The notes: generated by a model not told the origin, from the sequence alone. Positions 7,782 through 17,090 are shown, numbered from the stretch's first letter. The stretch is DNA of 38,297 bases from Micavibrio sp. (GCA_019634145.1 JAHQVU010000061.1:1-38297), one strand, 5' to 3'. Numbers and translations are program-made.

Positions 7782-8858
7782 CTAATCACCAAACGAAACA
7801 CCTAAAGATCGTGCAGTGTGGATAAGCGGGTCTTTCGGGTCAACAACGCGGCACTTTGCAATCGCCTGCTCAATCGGCACAGCGACCGCCGCACGGTTCT
7901 GCCACGCAACCATCTGACCAAACGCGCCTTCATCAATCAAATCAACAGCCTTAACACCCAATGCTTGCGCTAATAAGCGGTCATTATGTGTTGGCTCTGC
8001 CCCACGCTGCACATGTCCCAAGACCGTGGCGCGGCTTTCAAAACCTGTGGCCTCTGCAATTTGCGGCGCAAGAAATTGCCCTATGCCACCATAGCGCGTC
8101 TCACCACCGGTATAAACAACCTCGCGCTTTTCACCATCGGGAGATTTCACTGCTTCTGAAACAATTATAAGCGCAAAATTTCGCCCGCCCTTTTTGACAT
8201 CCAGAATTTTTTCGGCAATTTTATCAATTGAATAAGGGATTTCAGGGATCAAGATCACATCCGCCCCGCCGGCAATACCGGCATTCAGCGCAATATGCCC
8301 AGCATCTCTGCCCATAACCTCCAAAATCATCGCGCGGTCATGACTAGCAGCAGTGGGCTGCAAGCGATCAAGCGCCTCTGTGGCAATGCCTACGGCCGTA
8401 TCAAACCCAACCGACATATCTGTCATCGCAAGATCATTATCAATCGTCTTAGGCACGCCAACCATGCTGATTCCGCCCTTTTTCGCCAAACGGCTAAGGA
8501 TATCAAAACTGCCATCCCCACCAATACCGACCAACGCCTCAATACCCAACTCCTTGATCGCAGAAATGATTTCGTCCGTGCGATCTTTGCGGCTGCCATC
8601 AGGCATTGAATAATTAAATGGGTCACCGCTATTAGTCGTCCCCAAAATCGTACCACCACGGCGCATCATGAACCCATCAAAATCCTCAGGCTTTAATTCC
8701 CGCACACGCGCAGGGCGCTCCAACAAGCCCGCTGTTCCATTCTGTATACCAATCACAGTCCAACCTAAAAGCCTTGCACGGAATACAACCGCTCGCATAA
8801 CAGCATTAAGCCCTGCACAATCTCCACCACTCGTTAAAATTCCAATTTTTTTGCTCAT
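7782..8858 (-). CDS. 6-phosphofructokinase, group III type with mixed donor-site residues
   Basis: Phosphorylates fructose 6-phosphate to the 1,6-bisphosphate in glycolysis. At the N-terminus I-G-I-L-T-S-G-G-D-C-A-G-L-N begins the nucleotide fold. G-G-D-G is at 113-116 and P-K-T-I-D-N-D at 136-142, holding the catalytic aspartates. G-F-D-T-A-V and M-G-R-D-A-G-H-I complete the active site. The position equivalent to E. coli G104 is Gly (ATP type) while that equivalent to G124 is Lys (PPi type). The phosphoryl donor is therefore not certain, though Gly at the first position usually goes with ATP. The ATG at 8858 is chosen because it starts four residues before the first strand; an in-frame GTG lies 12 bases upstream. 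Length is 358 residues. Confidence 0.93.
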   Translation of the reverse strand: MSKKIGILTSGGDCAGLNAVMRAVVFRARLLGWTVIGIQNGTAGLLERPARVRELKPEDFDGFMMRRGGTILGTTNSGDPFNYSMPDGSRKDRTDEIISAIKELGIEALVGIGGDGSFDILSRLAKKGGISMVGVPKTIDNDLAMTDMSVGFDTAVGIATEALDRLQPTAASHDRAMILEVMGRDAGHIALNAGIAGGADVILIPEIPYSIDKIAEKILDVKKGGRNFALIIVSEAVKSPDGEKREVVYTGGETRYGGIGQFLAPQIAEATGFESRATVLGHVQRGAEPTHNDRLLAQALGVKAVDLIDEGAFGQMVAWQNRAAVAVPIEQAIAKCRVVDPKDPLIHTARSLGVSFGD

Positions 8859-8981
8859 ATCATCTTTCACTTGTATTTAAGTCCGTTTCCATTCATATGG
8901 TAGGCAGTTTTCTATTATCAAACAATATTTTATATGATAGAATTTATGTTCTTTGTATACTATCAGGGTTAATTTTCGCAC

Positions 8982-9185
8982 ATGCAAGATCAAGAAGAAT
9001 TAGCACAGAAACTTTCTGAATATAAATCTGAACACGCAGCTCTTGATGAGATGCTGGAGCGTATCCACACATCAGGTCAGCCGATTAACCTCCTGCATAT
9101 GCAGCAACTAAAGAAAAAAAAGCTCTGGCTTAAGGACATGATCCAAAAGCTGGAAAGTGCCCTCATAGACGATATTATTGCTTAA
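8982..9185 (+). CDS. DUF465 (YdcH-like) small coiled-coil protein
   Basis: A 67-residue, charged, almost wholly helical protein. The second half reads L-H-M-Q-Q-L-K-K-K-K-L-W-L-K-D-M-I, which matches the DUF465 signature of a leucine-rich helix ending in L-K-(K/R)-x-(K/R)-L-x-L-K-D-x-I. Small proteins of this family are common in proteobacteria and their role is unknown. Only three bases separate its stop from the purE start, so it is very likely the first gene of a short operon with purE. It is divergent from the phosphofructokinase gene across 123 bp; a TATACT box at 8956-8961 is the best -10 candidate, with no good -35. Confidence 0.85.
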   Translation: MQDQEELAQKLSEYKSEHAALDEMLERIHTSGQPINLLHMQQLKKKKLWLKDMIQKLESALIDDIIA

Positions 9186-9188
9186 AAC

Positions 9189-9686
9189 ATGACAACATCA
9201 GACAAAAATCCACTAGTAGGAATCATCATGGGCTCCCAGTCAGACTGGGAAACAATGAGCCACACTCACGATATCCTCCATGAACTCAGTATTCCGCACG
9301 AGGTAAAGATCGTCTCCGCACACCGCACGCCCGACCGCTTGGTGGAATACGCCAAAACCGCAAAAGAGCGCGGCCTGCACATAATCATCGCGGGCGCTGG
9401 TGGCGCAGCTCACCTTCCAGGCATGGCCGCTAGCATGACACCGCTTCCCGTTCTGGGCGTTCCGGTCGAAAGTAAAGCCCTCAAAGGGATGGACTCTTTG
9501 CTCTCTATCGCACAGATGCCCGGTGGCGTACCTGTTGGGACATTAGCCATCGGCAAAGCAGGTGCAAAAAATGCTGGACTTCTGGCTGCTTCAATTCTTG
9601 CAACTACGGATGATACAATCGCGACCGCGCTCGATAAATTCCGCGCCCATCAAACTGACAGCGTTGCCGAAGAGCCTAGCGACTAA
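9189..9686 (+). CDS. purE: N5-carboxyaminoimidazole ribonucleotide mutase (class I PurE)
   Basis: Converts N5-CAIR, made by PurK, into CAIR in purine synthesis. Class I signatures are present: [10 protein letters not shown] at the phosphate loop, S-A-H-R-T-P-D-R with the key histidine, [11 protein letters not shown] and M-P-G-G-V-P-V-G-T. The protein is 165 residues, the usual size, with a short Glu/Asp-rich tail. The presence of PurK nearby agrees with the class I, mutase-type route. Its last 11 bases overlap the end of a start-less reading frame on the other strand. Confidence 0.97.
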   Translation: MTTSDKNPLVGIIMGSQSDWETMSHTHDILHELSIPHEVKIVSAHRTPDRLVEYAKTAKERGLHIIIAGAGGAAHLPGMAASMTPLPVLGVPVESKALKGMDSLLSIAQMPGGVPVGTLAIGKAGAKNAGLLAASILATTDDTIATALDKFRAHQTDSVAEEPSD

Positions 9687-9951
9687 GGCTCCAGTCTATA
9701 ATGTCGACAAAGTTACAAGCAAAAGATTTCGCACTTTTAGAAGACATTCCATTATAAGTACGCTCAAAGCATTTTACTGCTTCAGCATCCCTCAAATTCA
9801 ATGAGCAAATCGCACTATTCAAACGGGAGTGAAATACAGCTTCACGACTCGCATCGCCCCCTGCTTCAACACACTTATAAACAGTGGTCGCAAAAATAAC
9901 GCCGCTGCAAGATAATCCATGGCTGCGGATTTTTTTATGATTAACAACTCC
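9676..9951 (-). pseudogene. Start-less cysteine-containing reading frame, possible gene remnant
   Basis: On the minus strand a frame of 91 codons runs open between a TAG at 9954-9952 and a TAG at 9678-9676. It has no ATG or GTG, and the first TTG is about halfway in. The conceptual product is cysteine-containing (five Cys, in contexts S-C-S-G, K-C-V-E, I-C-S-L, K-C-F-E and A-C-N-F) with a mix of charged and hydrophobic residues that looks protein-like. Just after the upstream stop there is a run of seven A, so an indel there could have cut the frame from an earlier start. It ends convergently inside purE by 11 bp. No family is recognised. It may also be chance. Confidence 0.35.
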
Positions 9952-10044
9952 CTAAATGATTATTTACAACCAGCAGCACAAACCGCCCTTATGACAATAA
10001 TTTTTCGGGTTCACAACCTCAGCATTTAGGGGTAAAACAGCGCC
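9687..10044. other. purE-purK intergenic region
   Basis: A 358-bp gap between two genes that are usually adjacent. It holds the start-less minus-strand frame described separately and, at 9914-9936, a weak terminator-like element (AATCC and GGATT arms, 8-base loop, then T) that could end the purE transcript. A separate purK promoter is therefore likely; I could not place a convincing -35/-10 pair. Confidence 0.45.
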
Positions 10045-11100
10045 ATGAAAAATATAACACTTGGAATATTAGGCGGTGGACAATTAGGGCGTATGAGCGC
10101 CATGGCCGCTGCGCGCCTAGGAATTAAAACAATCATATACACCCCAGAAGAAAATTCTCCTGCTTCGCTAGTAGCTTACAAAACAATCCTAGCAGATTAC
10201 CTTGACGAAATCTCTCTCGAGCATTTTGCCACACAAGTTGACTTTATTTCTTATGAATTTGAAAATATCCCTGTTAAAACAGTAGAGTTCCTCAAAAAAC
10301 TTAAACCAGTTTATCCGGATTCAACCCTACTTGAGGTCTCACAGGATCGCATTAAAGAGAAAACCTACCTCAATTCTATCAATATTCCGACTGCAAAATG
10401 GGCAGCGCCGACCTCCACCGGTGACATACTTTCGACACTGGATGAATGGAAATCAGATGAAGCCATTATAAAAACGGTACGCTTCGGATATGATGGTAAA
10501 GGTCAAGCCCGCATATCAAGGGATACAAATTTCGATACACTGTGGTCAGATTTTAATGGGCAAACATTAATCATGGAAGAAATCATCGATTTTTCATACG
10601 AAATTTCCGTGATTGTAGCCCGTGACATACAGGGTAAAATGGTCGTTTACGGCCCGATGCTGAACGAGCATGAAAACCACATCCTATCGAAAACAACCGT
10701 TCCAGCACCCATGGATGATAAAACAGCAAATTCGGCCCTATCCATGGCCGAGCGACTAGCACAGCAAATCAACCTTATCGGCCTTCTTACACTCGAGCTT
10801 TTCGTGACAAAAGACGGCAACATCCTTGCCAATGAAATCGCACCAAGAACACATAATTCTGGCCACTGGACTATTGACGCTTGCACCTGCTCCCAGTTCG
10901 AAAACCATGTTCGCGCTGTTTGCGCCTTGCCCGTTGCGCCCATTGGACGCCACTCAGATGCAATCATGCTCAACTTAATCGGTAAGGATATAGAACAAGT
11001 TCAAGATCACATTGCCCTCGAAAGCGCGTGCATACACCTATACGGTAAGAGCGAGATACGCGATGGGCGTAAAATGGGCCACATTACAATCCTCAAATAG
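10045..11100 (+). CDS. purK: 5-(carboxyamino)imidazole ribonucleotide synthase
   Basis: ATP-grasp enzyme that makes N5-CAIR from AIR, bicarbonate and ATP, the substrate for PurE. The N-terminus I-L-G-G-G-Q-L-G-R-M is the PurK pre-ATP-grasp signature. D-F-I-S-Y-E-F-E-N-I-P is the characteristic strand and loop. F-G-Y-D-G-K-G-Q lies in the ATP-grasp glycine loop. N-E-I-A-P-R-T-H-N-S-G-H-W-T closes the metal and substrate site, and the C-terminus has L-Y-G-K and G-R-K-M-G-H-I. The 351 residues match the family. It is separated from purE by 358 bp, which is unusual for this pair. Confidence 0.97.
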   Translation: MKNITLGILGGGQLGRMSAMAAARLGIKTIIYTPEENSPASLVAYKTILADYLDEISLEHFATQVDFISYEFENIPVKTVEFLKKLKPVYPDSTLLEVSQDRIKEKTYLNSINIPTAKWAAPTSTGDILSTLDEWKSDEAIIKTVRFGYDGKGQARISRDTNFDTLWSDFNGQTLIMEEIIDFSYEISVIVARDIQGKMVVYGPMLNEHENHILSKTTVPAPMDDKTANSALSMAERLAQQINLIGLLTLELFVTKDGNILANEIAPRTHNSGHWTIDACTCSQFENHVRAVCALPVAPIGRHSDAIMLNLIGKDIEQVQDHIALESACIHLYGKSEIRDGRKMGHITILK

Positions 11101-11168
11101 CGCATCGAATTTCTATAGAGGAAAACTTCCCTCCTCGCCGCTTTTGCCCCTAGACATCAATGCCCCAC

Positions 11169-11195
11169 TATGTTTGAAAGAGATATTCAAACATA
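11169..11195. promoter_or_regulatory. Perfect 10-bp inverted repeat in the fumC leader
   Basis: TATGTTTGAA (11169-11178) and TTCAAACATA (11186-11195) are exact reverse complements around a 7-base spacer (AGAGATA). The element ends 19 bases before the fumC ATG and 7 bases before its AGAGG ribosome site. It has no trailing T run, so it is not an ordinary terminator. It fits an operator for a dimeric regulator or a leader stem-loop. Confidence 0.6.
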
Positions 11196-11214
11196 AATAA
11201 TAGAGGCTTTTCAC

Positions 11215-12657
11215 ATGACAAGCGCAGCCCTCAAAAAACAAGAGCAAAAGGATGCACAAATGAGCACGAAAACACGCACAGAAACGGATTCAATCGGCGA
11301 AATCGAAGTCCCATTCGACGCCTATTGGGGCGCCCAGACACAACGCTCGCTCAAAAATTTTGATATTGGCACCGAAAAAATGCCCCAACCCATCGTTCGC
11401 GCACTCGGCATACAAAAGAAAGCCGCCGCCCAAGCAAACATGAAACAGGGCTCGCTTGACCTCAACATCGGCGAGGCCATAGTCAAGGCCGCAGATGAAG
11501 TCATTGATGGCACATTGGCTGACCAATTCCCACTTGCCGTATGGCAAACAGGCTCCGGCACACAATCGAACATGAATGCCAACGAAGTTATCGCTGGTCG
11601 TGCCAATGAAGCCCTCACCGGCGCACGCGGCGGCAAAAGCCCCGTGCACCCCAATGACCATTGCAATATGGCTCAAAGCTCTAACGATACGTTCCCGACC
11701 GTCATGCACATAGCGGCGGTTGAGGAAATCCACCATGAGCTCCTTCCAAACCTTGAAACATTGCACGGCGCCCTTAATGAAAAGGCAAAAGCCTTTGCGC
11801 ATCTCGTTAAAAATGGCCGCACACACCTTCAAGACGCTACACCACTAACCCTTGGACAAGAATTCTCAGGCTACACAAAGCAAATCGAGTATGGCATCAA
11901 GCGTGTAAAAGATACTCTGCCTCGCCTCTACCAGCTAGCGCAAGGCGGAACAGCCGTTGGCACGGGCATTAACTCCAAAGTTGGGTTTGACGTTGAGTTC
12001 GCTGCACAAGTGGCCGAAATTACAAGCCTCCCTTTCGTCACCGCAGAGAACAAATTCGAAGCACTCGCCGCGCATGATGCAATGGTCGAAACCCATGGGG
12101 CGCTTAATACACTCGCTGTATCACTCATGAAAATAGCCAACGATATCCGCCTACTCGGCTCCGGCCCACGCTCAGGCATAGGTGAGATCATTTTGCCCGC
12201 CAATGAGCCTGGCTCATCTATTATGCCTGGTAAGGTTAACCCAACCCAGTGTGAAGCACTTACTATGGTCTGCGCGCAAGTTATGGGCAACCAGACAACC
12301 GTGTCAGTCGCCGGTTCAAACGGTCATTTTGAACTCAATGTATTCAAACCTGTGATCATCTATAACGTACTGCAATCAATACGCTTGCTGTCCGACAGTA
12401 CGCGCAGCTTCACCGAAAACTGCGTTGCCGGGATTGAGGCGAATGAAAAGCAAATCACCAAGCTGATGCAAAACTCATTGATGCTGGTGACTGCGCTAAA
12501 TCCGCATATCGGCTATGATAATGCGGCCAAAATCGCCAAAAAAGCCTATAATGACGGCACATCCCTGAAAGAAGCAGGCATCGAGCTCAACCTCCTCACA
12601 TCAGAGCAATTTGATGAATGGATTGACCCACAGGACATGGTCAAGCCAAAGGGCTAA
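11215..12657 (+). CDS. fumC: Class II fumarate hydratase
   Basis: Interconverts fumarate and malate in the TCA cycle without an Fe-S cluster. The signature [10 protein letters not shown] is complete. Upstream are [13 protein letters not shown] and S-S-N-D-T-F-P-T, the other two conserved blocks of the fumarase/aspartase superfamily. The reading frame from 11215 gives 480 residues and has AGAGG eight bases ahead. The family normally begins close to T-R-T-E-T-D-S, which corresponds to an in-frame ATG at 11260 with its own AAGGA seven bases ahead (465 residues), so either start is possible. A perfect inverted repeat sits just upstream. Confidence 0.96.
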   Translation: MTSAALKKQEQKDAQMSTKTRTETDSIGEIEVPFDAYWGAQTQRSLKNFDIGTEKMPQPIVRALGIQKKAAAQANMKQGSLDLNIGEAIVKAADEVIDGTLADQFPLAVWQTGSGTQSNMNANEVIAGRANEALTGARGGKSPVHPNDHCNMAQSSNDTFPTVMHIAAVEEIHHELLPNLETLHGALNEKAKAFAHLVKNGRTHLQDATPLTLGQEFSGYTKQIEYGIKRVKDTLPRLYQLAQGGTAVGTGINSKVGFDVEFAAQVAEITSLPFVTAENKFEALAAHDAMVETHGALNTLAVSLMKIANDIRLLGSGPRSGIGEIILPANEPGSSIMPGKVNPTQCEALTMVCAQVMGNQTTVSVAGSNGHFELNVFKPVIIYNVLQSIRLLSDSTRSFTENCVAGIEANEKQITKLMQNSLMLVTALNPHIGYDNAAKIAKKAYNDGTSLKEAGIELNLLTSEQFDEWIDPQDMVKPKG

Positions 12658-12670
12658 TCAACTTATACCC

Positions 12671-13057
12671 TCAGGCTAAAGGGTGCTGGGCATTTACCCA
12701 GCCCTTTATCCCGCCGCTCATGGACTTCACATTACTGTAGCCCATTTTCTGCAAATTATCAGCAGCAAGTAGTGAGCGCTTACCGCTACCGCAATACAGA
12801 ACTATGTCCTCTGACGGGTCATTAACAAGCGTATGGATCTTCGCTTCTATCCACCCTTTACTCAGATGAACTGCGCCATCAATGTGCCCTTCGGAAAATT
12901 CATCGGCCTCTCGCACATCTATAAGGTGGAATGTTTCACCCGCTTTGAACCTATGCCATACATCATCAAAGCTTACCTCCTTCACACGGCTTGCAGCATC
13001 GACGCACAGCGCCTTATACTCTTCCGCATGATTAAGCGGCGTTGTATCAATTGTCAT
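12671..13057 (-). CDS. Rhodanese-domain sulfurtransferase
   Basis: A single-domain rhodanese of 128 residues. H-L-I-D-V-R-E-A-D-E-F and E-G-H-I-D-G-A-V-H-L are the two N-terminal family motifs. The active-site loop is Y-C-G-S-G-K-R-S, with the persulfide-carrying cysteine, and the C-terminal G-G-I-K-G-W-V is typical. It is expected to move sulfane sulfur in the cytoplasm; no signal peptide is visible. It is divergent from the small RHH gene across 40 bp and convergent with fumC across 13 bp. The acceptor is unknown. Confidence 0.9.
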   Translation of the reverse strand: MTIDTTPLNHAEEYKALCVDAASRVKEVSFDDVWHRFKAGETFHLIDVREADEFSEGHIDGAVHLSKGWIEAKIHTLVNDPSEDIVLYCGSGKRSLLAADNLQKMGYSNVKSMSGGIKGWVNAQHPLA

Positions 13058-13097
13058 AGCGATTTGCTCCTTTTAAATTTCGTGTTATTAAGATGAC

Positions 13098-13319
13098 ATG
13101 AAAAAGAGATCAGTCAACATACTTGGCCACCAAACCAGCATCACTTTAGAAGACGAATTCTGGCACGCGCTCAAAACCGAGGCCGAATCCGCCAGCCTCT
13201 CGTTAAACAAATTAATCGCCGCTATCGATAACGCGCGGGATGAAAACACAAATCTCTCAAGCGCTATTCGCCTTTATATTCTCAAAAACCTACAAGAGAG
13301 AATAAACTCGCATAAATAG
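13098..13319 (+). CDS. Ribbon-helix-helix protein (RHH_4-like)
   Basis: A 73-residue basic protein. K-R-S-V-N-I-L-G-H-Q-T-S-I-T-L-E matches the N-terminal beta strand of the alphaproteobacterial RHH_4 family. It is followed by F-W-H-A-L-K and S-L-N-K-L-I-A-A-I-D for the two helices, and the C-terminus has the usual L-S-S-A-I-R-L-Y-I-L-K. Members are thought to bind DNA as dimers, but targets are not known. The close divergent placement with the rhodanese gene means the short shared region could be its operator; that is inference. Confidence 0.83.
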   Translation: MKKRSVNILGHQTSITLEDEFWHALKTEAESASLSLNKLIAAIDNARDENTNLSSAIRLYILKNLQERINSHK

Positions 13320-13459
13320 GAATACTATACTATTAATTTATTGTATAAGTACCAAGTATGCGCTTTCAACACTCCCCCTCCCCACCACATTCGTAAAAAA
13401 TGACGAACGAACTGAAGAAGTCAAATTTGCATTTAAAAGCAATGACTTAAAAATTGTTA

Positions 13460-16400
13460 TTACATAAATCCTTTGATCAAATTCTGAACAGCCTCTTCCG
13501 GCGTTGGCTCTGGTGCTGACTCTTCCACAACAGGCTCTTCAACAACTGCTGGTTCCTGAGCATCTTGAACCGCGTTTTCTTGCGGCGCAACATTATCATT
13601 TGCAGGCTCAGCTAACGCTGGTGCTTGATCAGGAACGATTACAGGCGTGTCAGGCTGAACCTGTTTAGGCGCAGCTGTTCCGCCACCCAAAATACCTTTC
13701 AGCGCACCATCAAGGCCAAGCTTCTTATCAAGCTTATCTCCAAGACCACCGTCTAGAACCTTATTAACTTTACGCTCGATTTTACGCTGCAGATAATCAT
13801 TAAGCAGCCCTTGCGCAAAAGTCTGTGTCGGGTTATCCAGCGAACCACTGATGTTTACCGTAAAAGATGGCACATCATCACGATCTCTAACGCTCATCAC
13901 ATGAGCTGTTTGCAACGTCCATGGTACAAGATAAATCTGTCCGGTCGTCGCAATCGAAGCGCGCGGACCATCCAGCAATAGTTTTTCAATATTCACCACA
14001 CCTTTCTGAACCTTATATGACCCATCAAGCGTCTCAAATGACGTACTTCCACCGGTACCAACACCTTTCCAGAGGTTGAGCGCAGAATCACCGGGTTTTG
14101 CATCTTCTGATAGCGCTCGGACAAAACGCTGCACATCAACACCTTCGATAACTATATCAGAGCCACTAATCGTACCTGCACCATCCAGCGCAGAAATCAA
14201 ACCTTTAATGCTCTGACCGGCTCCAGCCGCACTAACATCCATGCTGATCACACCGCGCCCTTTGAGAAGACGCGAACCGGCAGCCAGTGACGTAACCAAA
14301 GGCTCCATCTGAACTTTCGAGATTGAGGCTTGACCGTCAACATCTAGGCCACTCGTGCCCTTAGCGGGCTTCATCTTTGCCTTGGCGCTAATCGCACCTT
14401 CATATATTCCAGCCGTAAGCTCATTAATACTTAGCACACCATCCTTCATCTCAATGTCGATTGACGGCTTGTTTAACTGCCAACCTTCATAATTGATGGA
14501 ATTGGCCGCAACTTCAAAATCAATATTGGCCGCATTCATCCAGCCACTATCAATAGCCGCACTTGACCACTTATCAGCCCCGCTTTTTTGCGCCTGAGTC
14601 TTCTGTGTGGTTTTCCATGTCAAATCACCTAACTGTAATTTTCCGCTCAAAGCAGGTTTGGACGCAGCCATATCTACAGTAACAATGCCGCTAACATCAA
14701 ATTTTTGACCATCAAAATCACTCGCAGCAATACGGTTCACGACTAACTTTTGATCCGCCATGCGCGCGCCAATTTTTAGGCCGCTGATGGTTTTACCTTG
14801 AAAAATCGCTTTATGAATACTGGTATCAATTTGCAAATCAAATGGCATCTCTCCACCGGATTTCGAAGAAACTCCCGACGCTTCACTACCTTCTCTTGAA
14901 CCGCCCATAACAGCATCAAAATTAACAAAATCCGCTACAACCGCCAATTTTAAAAGAGGCGTTTTAGAGTCAGACTGAGGCGATAACGCACCAGTAATAG
15001 AATAGGCATCATCATCTAGATTGATCACACCCTCTTCCAATGCAATGGTATTTGGTGCGATTTTAACCATCGCATTAAATACACCAGTTTTGGCAGATGA
15101 AACCAACGGCAAACCCGTTTGACCCGTAAAAGCCTTGATCATGTCGGACGGATTGGCGCTCTGACCTTTGGCACGTATAGTTGCAACTGGACTTGTATAG
15201 ATAATTTTATCACCGCCCTTCACGCTTGATTTCTCAGCAAAATTCAATGCGGATGTGACTTTCAACGGCCCTTTACCAGGCATAGTCGCCGCTTCAAAGT
15301 TGAGTGTGAAACCTTTATCTGCATTGGCCAGCTCAACCGTAGCATCATTAAAATTAGCCCCACTATAGATCACCGCAGGGAAGTTAAGCGCCAATTTTAT
15401 CGCGCCCAAAGCCGGTAATTCCAGCGTTTTCGGCAAAGCATTAGTCACCTCAAGCAAAGAGCCTTGCGCCTGATTACCGTCATTTTTCTTGATGAAAAGA
15501 TCAAGGTTTAATGGCTCGGCCGCGGTAAAAGAGCCGTTAACGCTCATTGGAGAGAATTTTACATCCGCGCTACCATTTAGCTTTGTTCCAGCCAAGTTAA
15601 TAACCGCATCCTTTAAAGCTGCACTTTCCGCACCCGCAGAAATAACACCCTCAACTGATGCCTTACCCTTAAAAGGTGCACTCGGCGCATATTCTTCTAA
15701 ACTGCCTATTTCAGCCACAACCTCGCCCTTTACAGATGGTTGATCGCCACCTTGAACCACGCCGGCAAAGTTTAAATCAGCAGCACCCATAACAGCAACC
15801 AGATTGAGTTGCGTTGACATCGTGTCAGGGTCAATCTTGCCGGTCTTGAGATCGACCTCAAGCGGCTGCCCGTTATAGGCTAAATTACCATTTACGGCGA
15901 AAGGTCCGCTCAAATCATCTACCTCAATGTCGAGATTTATTGTCGTAAGCTGGGTCAATTGACCCGGAGCTTGATAGATAAACGCGCCATCTTTGATGGA
16001 GATAGCTTCGAAAGAAACAGCTACATTCGATGTTTTAGAAGACTTTTCATCACTGCCTGCGTCTTTGTTCATCATCGATTCAATTTGCGGGGTCATAAAA
16101 TTATATTGACCTTGCGCACTTTGAACCAGACGAATAACCGGCTCTTCCAGGTTAATCGATGTAACCTCGACATTACCCGAGATAAGAGCAGGAAGGCTAA
16201 CCCGCACATCGAGAAGCTTAAGCGCAAGCAAGGTTTTATCACTCGCGCTAGGGTCTGAAATCTTCACATTTTCGGCATAAAGGCGCGGACTAGGTAAAAG
16301 AGCTAGAGATATATCGCCGTCGATACTGGCCTTAAGTCCTATCATACTCTCGAATTTTGTAAGTGCCTCACCTTTATATTTGTTCCAGTCCATAAAATTG

Positions 16401-16465
16401 GGCACAATCGCTGCCACACCGAGAACAACAACAAAGAATGTGAGGAGAGAAAATATAATTTTCAT
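13460..16465 (-). CDS. AsmA family protein
   Basis: A 1001-residue envelope protein. Residues 3-22 are a single N-terminal membrane anchor, then M-D-W-N-K-Y-K and the AsmA N-terminal block with I-D-G-D-I-S-L-A-L-L-P-S-P and V-K-I-S-D-P. The long middle is beta-rich with repeated D/S-G-x and L-x-G-x-L patterns, fitting the bridge-like groove of the AsmA/TamB-type lipid transport proteins. The C-terminal AsmA_2 region has G-I-S/V-D-V-like repeats around L-K-G-R-G-V-I and ends with a Pro/Glu/Val-rich tail of about 70 residues. Family knowledge links AsmA proteins to phospholipid movement and outer-membrane assembly. It lies 88 bp downstream of the cyclic-nucleotide-binding gene. Confidence 0.92.
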   Translation of the reverse strand: MKIIFSLLTFFVVVLGVAAIVPNFMDWNKYKGEALTKFESMIGLKASIDGDISLALLPSPRLYAENVKISDPSASDKTLLALKLLDVRVSLPALISGNVEVTSINLEEPVIRLVQSAQGQYNFMTPQIESMMNKDAGSDEKSSKTSNVAVSFEAISIKDGAFIYQAPGQLTQLTTINLDIEVDDLSGPFAVNGNLAYNGQPLEVDLKTGKIDPDTMSTQLNLVAVMGAADLNFAGVVQGGDQPSVKGEVVAEIGSLEEYAPSAPFKGKASVEGVISAGAESAALKDAVINLAGTKLNGSADVKFSPMSVNGSFTAAEPLNLDLFIKKNDGNQAQGSLLEVTNALPKTLELPALGAIKLALNFPAVIYSGANFNDATVELANADKGFTLNFEAATMPGKGPLKVTSALNFAEKSSVKGGDKIIYTSPVATIRAKGQSANPSDMIKAFTGQTGLPLVSSAKTGVFNAMVKIAPNTIALEEGVINLDDDAYSITGALSPQSDSKTPLLKLAVVADFVNFDAVMGGSREGSEASGVSSKSGGEMPFDLQIDTSIHKAIFQGKTISGLKIGARMADQKLVVNRIAASDFDGQKFDVSGIVTVDMAASKPALSGKLQLGDLTWKTTQKTQAQKSGADKWSSAAIDSGWMNAANIDFEVAANSINYEGWQLNKPSIDIEMKDGVLSINELTAGIYEGAISAKAKMKPAKGTSGLDVDGQASISKVQMEPLVTSLAAGSRLLKGRGVISMDVSAAGAGQSIKGLISALDGAGTISGSDIVIEGVDVQRFVRALSEDAKPGDSALNLWKGVGTGGSTSFETLDGSYKVQKGVVNIEKLLLDGPRASIATTGQIYLVPWTLQTAHVMSVRDRDDVPSFTVNISGSLDNPTQTFAQGLLNDYLQRKIERKVNKVLDGGLGDKLDKKLGLDGALKGILGGGTAAPKQVQPDTPVIVPDQAPALAEPANDNVAPQENAVQDAQEPAVVEEPVVEESAPEPTPEEAVQNLIKGFM

Positions 16466-16553
16466 AACAAAATGCCTTTTTTACAAATTACAATTTTAGT
16501 ATAACGAGGATCATACCGCGTCCTAAAACATAAATCACGAGGCAAAGGAGAAT

Positions 16554-17090
16554 TTATTTGTCAATTTTATCTTTGAATTGACGTAAAGATTTGAGAAACA
16601 AATCCATATTCGGCACGACATCATTATGAAACATTTGCTGTTCGATTTCCGGAAGCCCGCTCATTATGTTTGTATATATAACGCGCGTAGCAGATATTAG
16701 TTCATCCACTGTATCGGCTTTGTTCAAAATAGCCTTATTAGATATTTGCATCCGTTGAGACATCATCTCGACAACGGATTTAATCATAGGATCGCTTTTT
16801 TTCAGCCTCTGTGAAAAAGCATCACGGGTGATTACAATCAACGTTGTATTTTCTAGAGCTCTTACACTTGCAGTACGGGTTCCATCCATAATAAGCCCCA
16901 TCTCGCCGAAAATCTGGCCCGCATCAAGGCGAGCGATTTCAATATCACCACCTGACTGTGGGTTGCTGGAGTATACCAATACCTTTCCGGTTTGGATCAA
17001 GAAAGCACAATAAGCCTCCTCACCCCTCTCAAAGATTGTATCACCTTTACAGAATAAACGGCGCTCGAGGATTTTAGGAATATCTTTCAT
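16554..17090 (-). CDS. Cyclic-nucleotide-binding-domain protein without a DNA-binding domain
   Basis: A 178-residue protein. Residues 10-110 form a cNMP-binding fold: F-x-x-G-D-T-I-F-E-R-G-E near 14-24, L-I-Q-T-G-K-V-L-V at 31-39, and the phosphate-binding cassette F-G-E-M-G at 61-65 followed by G-T-R-T-A-S-V-R at 70-77, where R72 would contact the cyclic phosphate. The remaining 65 residues are helical and show no helix-turn-helix, so this is not a CRP-type regulator in the usual sense. It may be a sensor partner. It is 27 bp downstream of phaB, so it may belong to the PHB operon. There is no Shine-Dalgarno; a perfect inverted repeat overlaps the start codon. Confidence 0.82.
   Translation of the reverse strand: MKDIPKILERRLFCKGDTIFERGEEAYCAFLIQTGKVLVYSSNPQSGGDIEIARLDAGQIFGEMGLIMDGTRTASVRALENTTLIVITRDAFSQRLKKSDPMIKSVVEMMSQRMQISNKAILNKADTVDELISATRVIYTNIMSGLPEIEQQMFHNDVVPNMDLFLKSLRQFKDKIDK

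Noticed and set aside
11290-11832. 180-codon minus-strand frame inside fumC
   Set aside because: Antisense to the conserved fumC core; no independent support.
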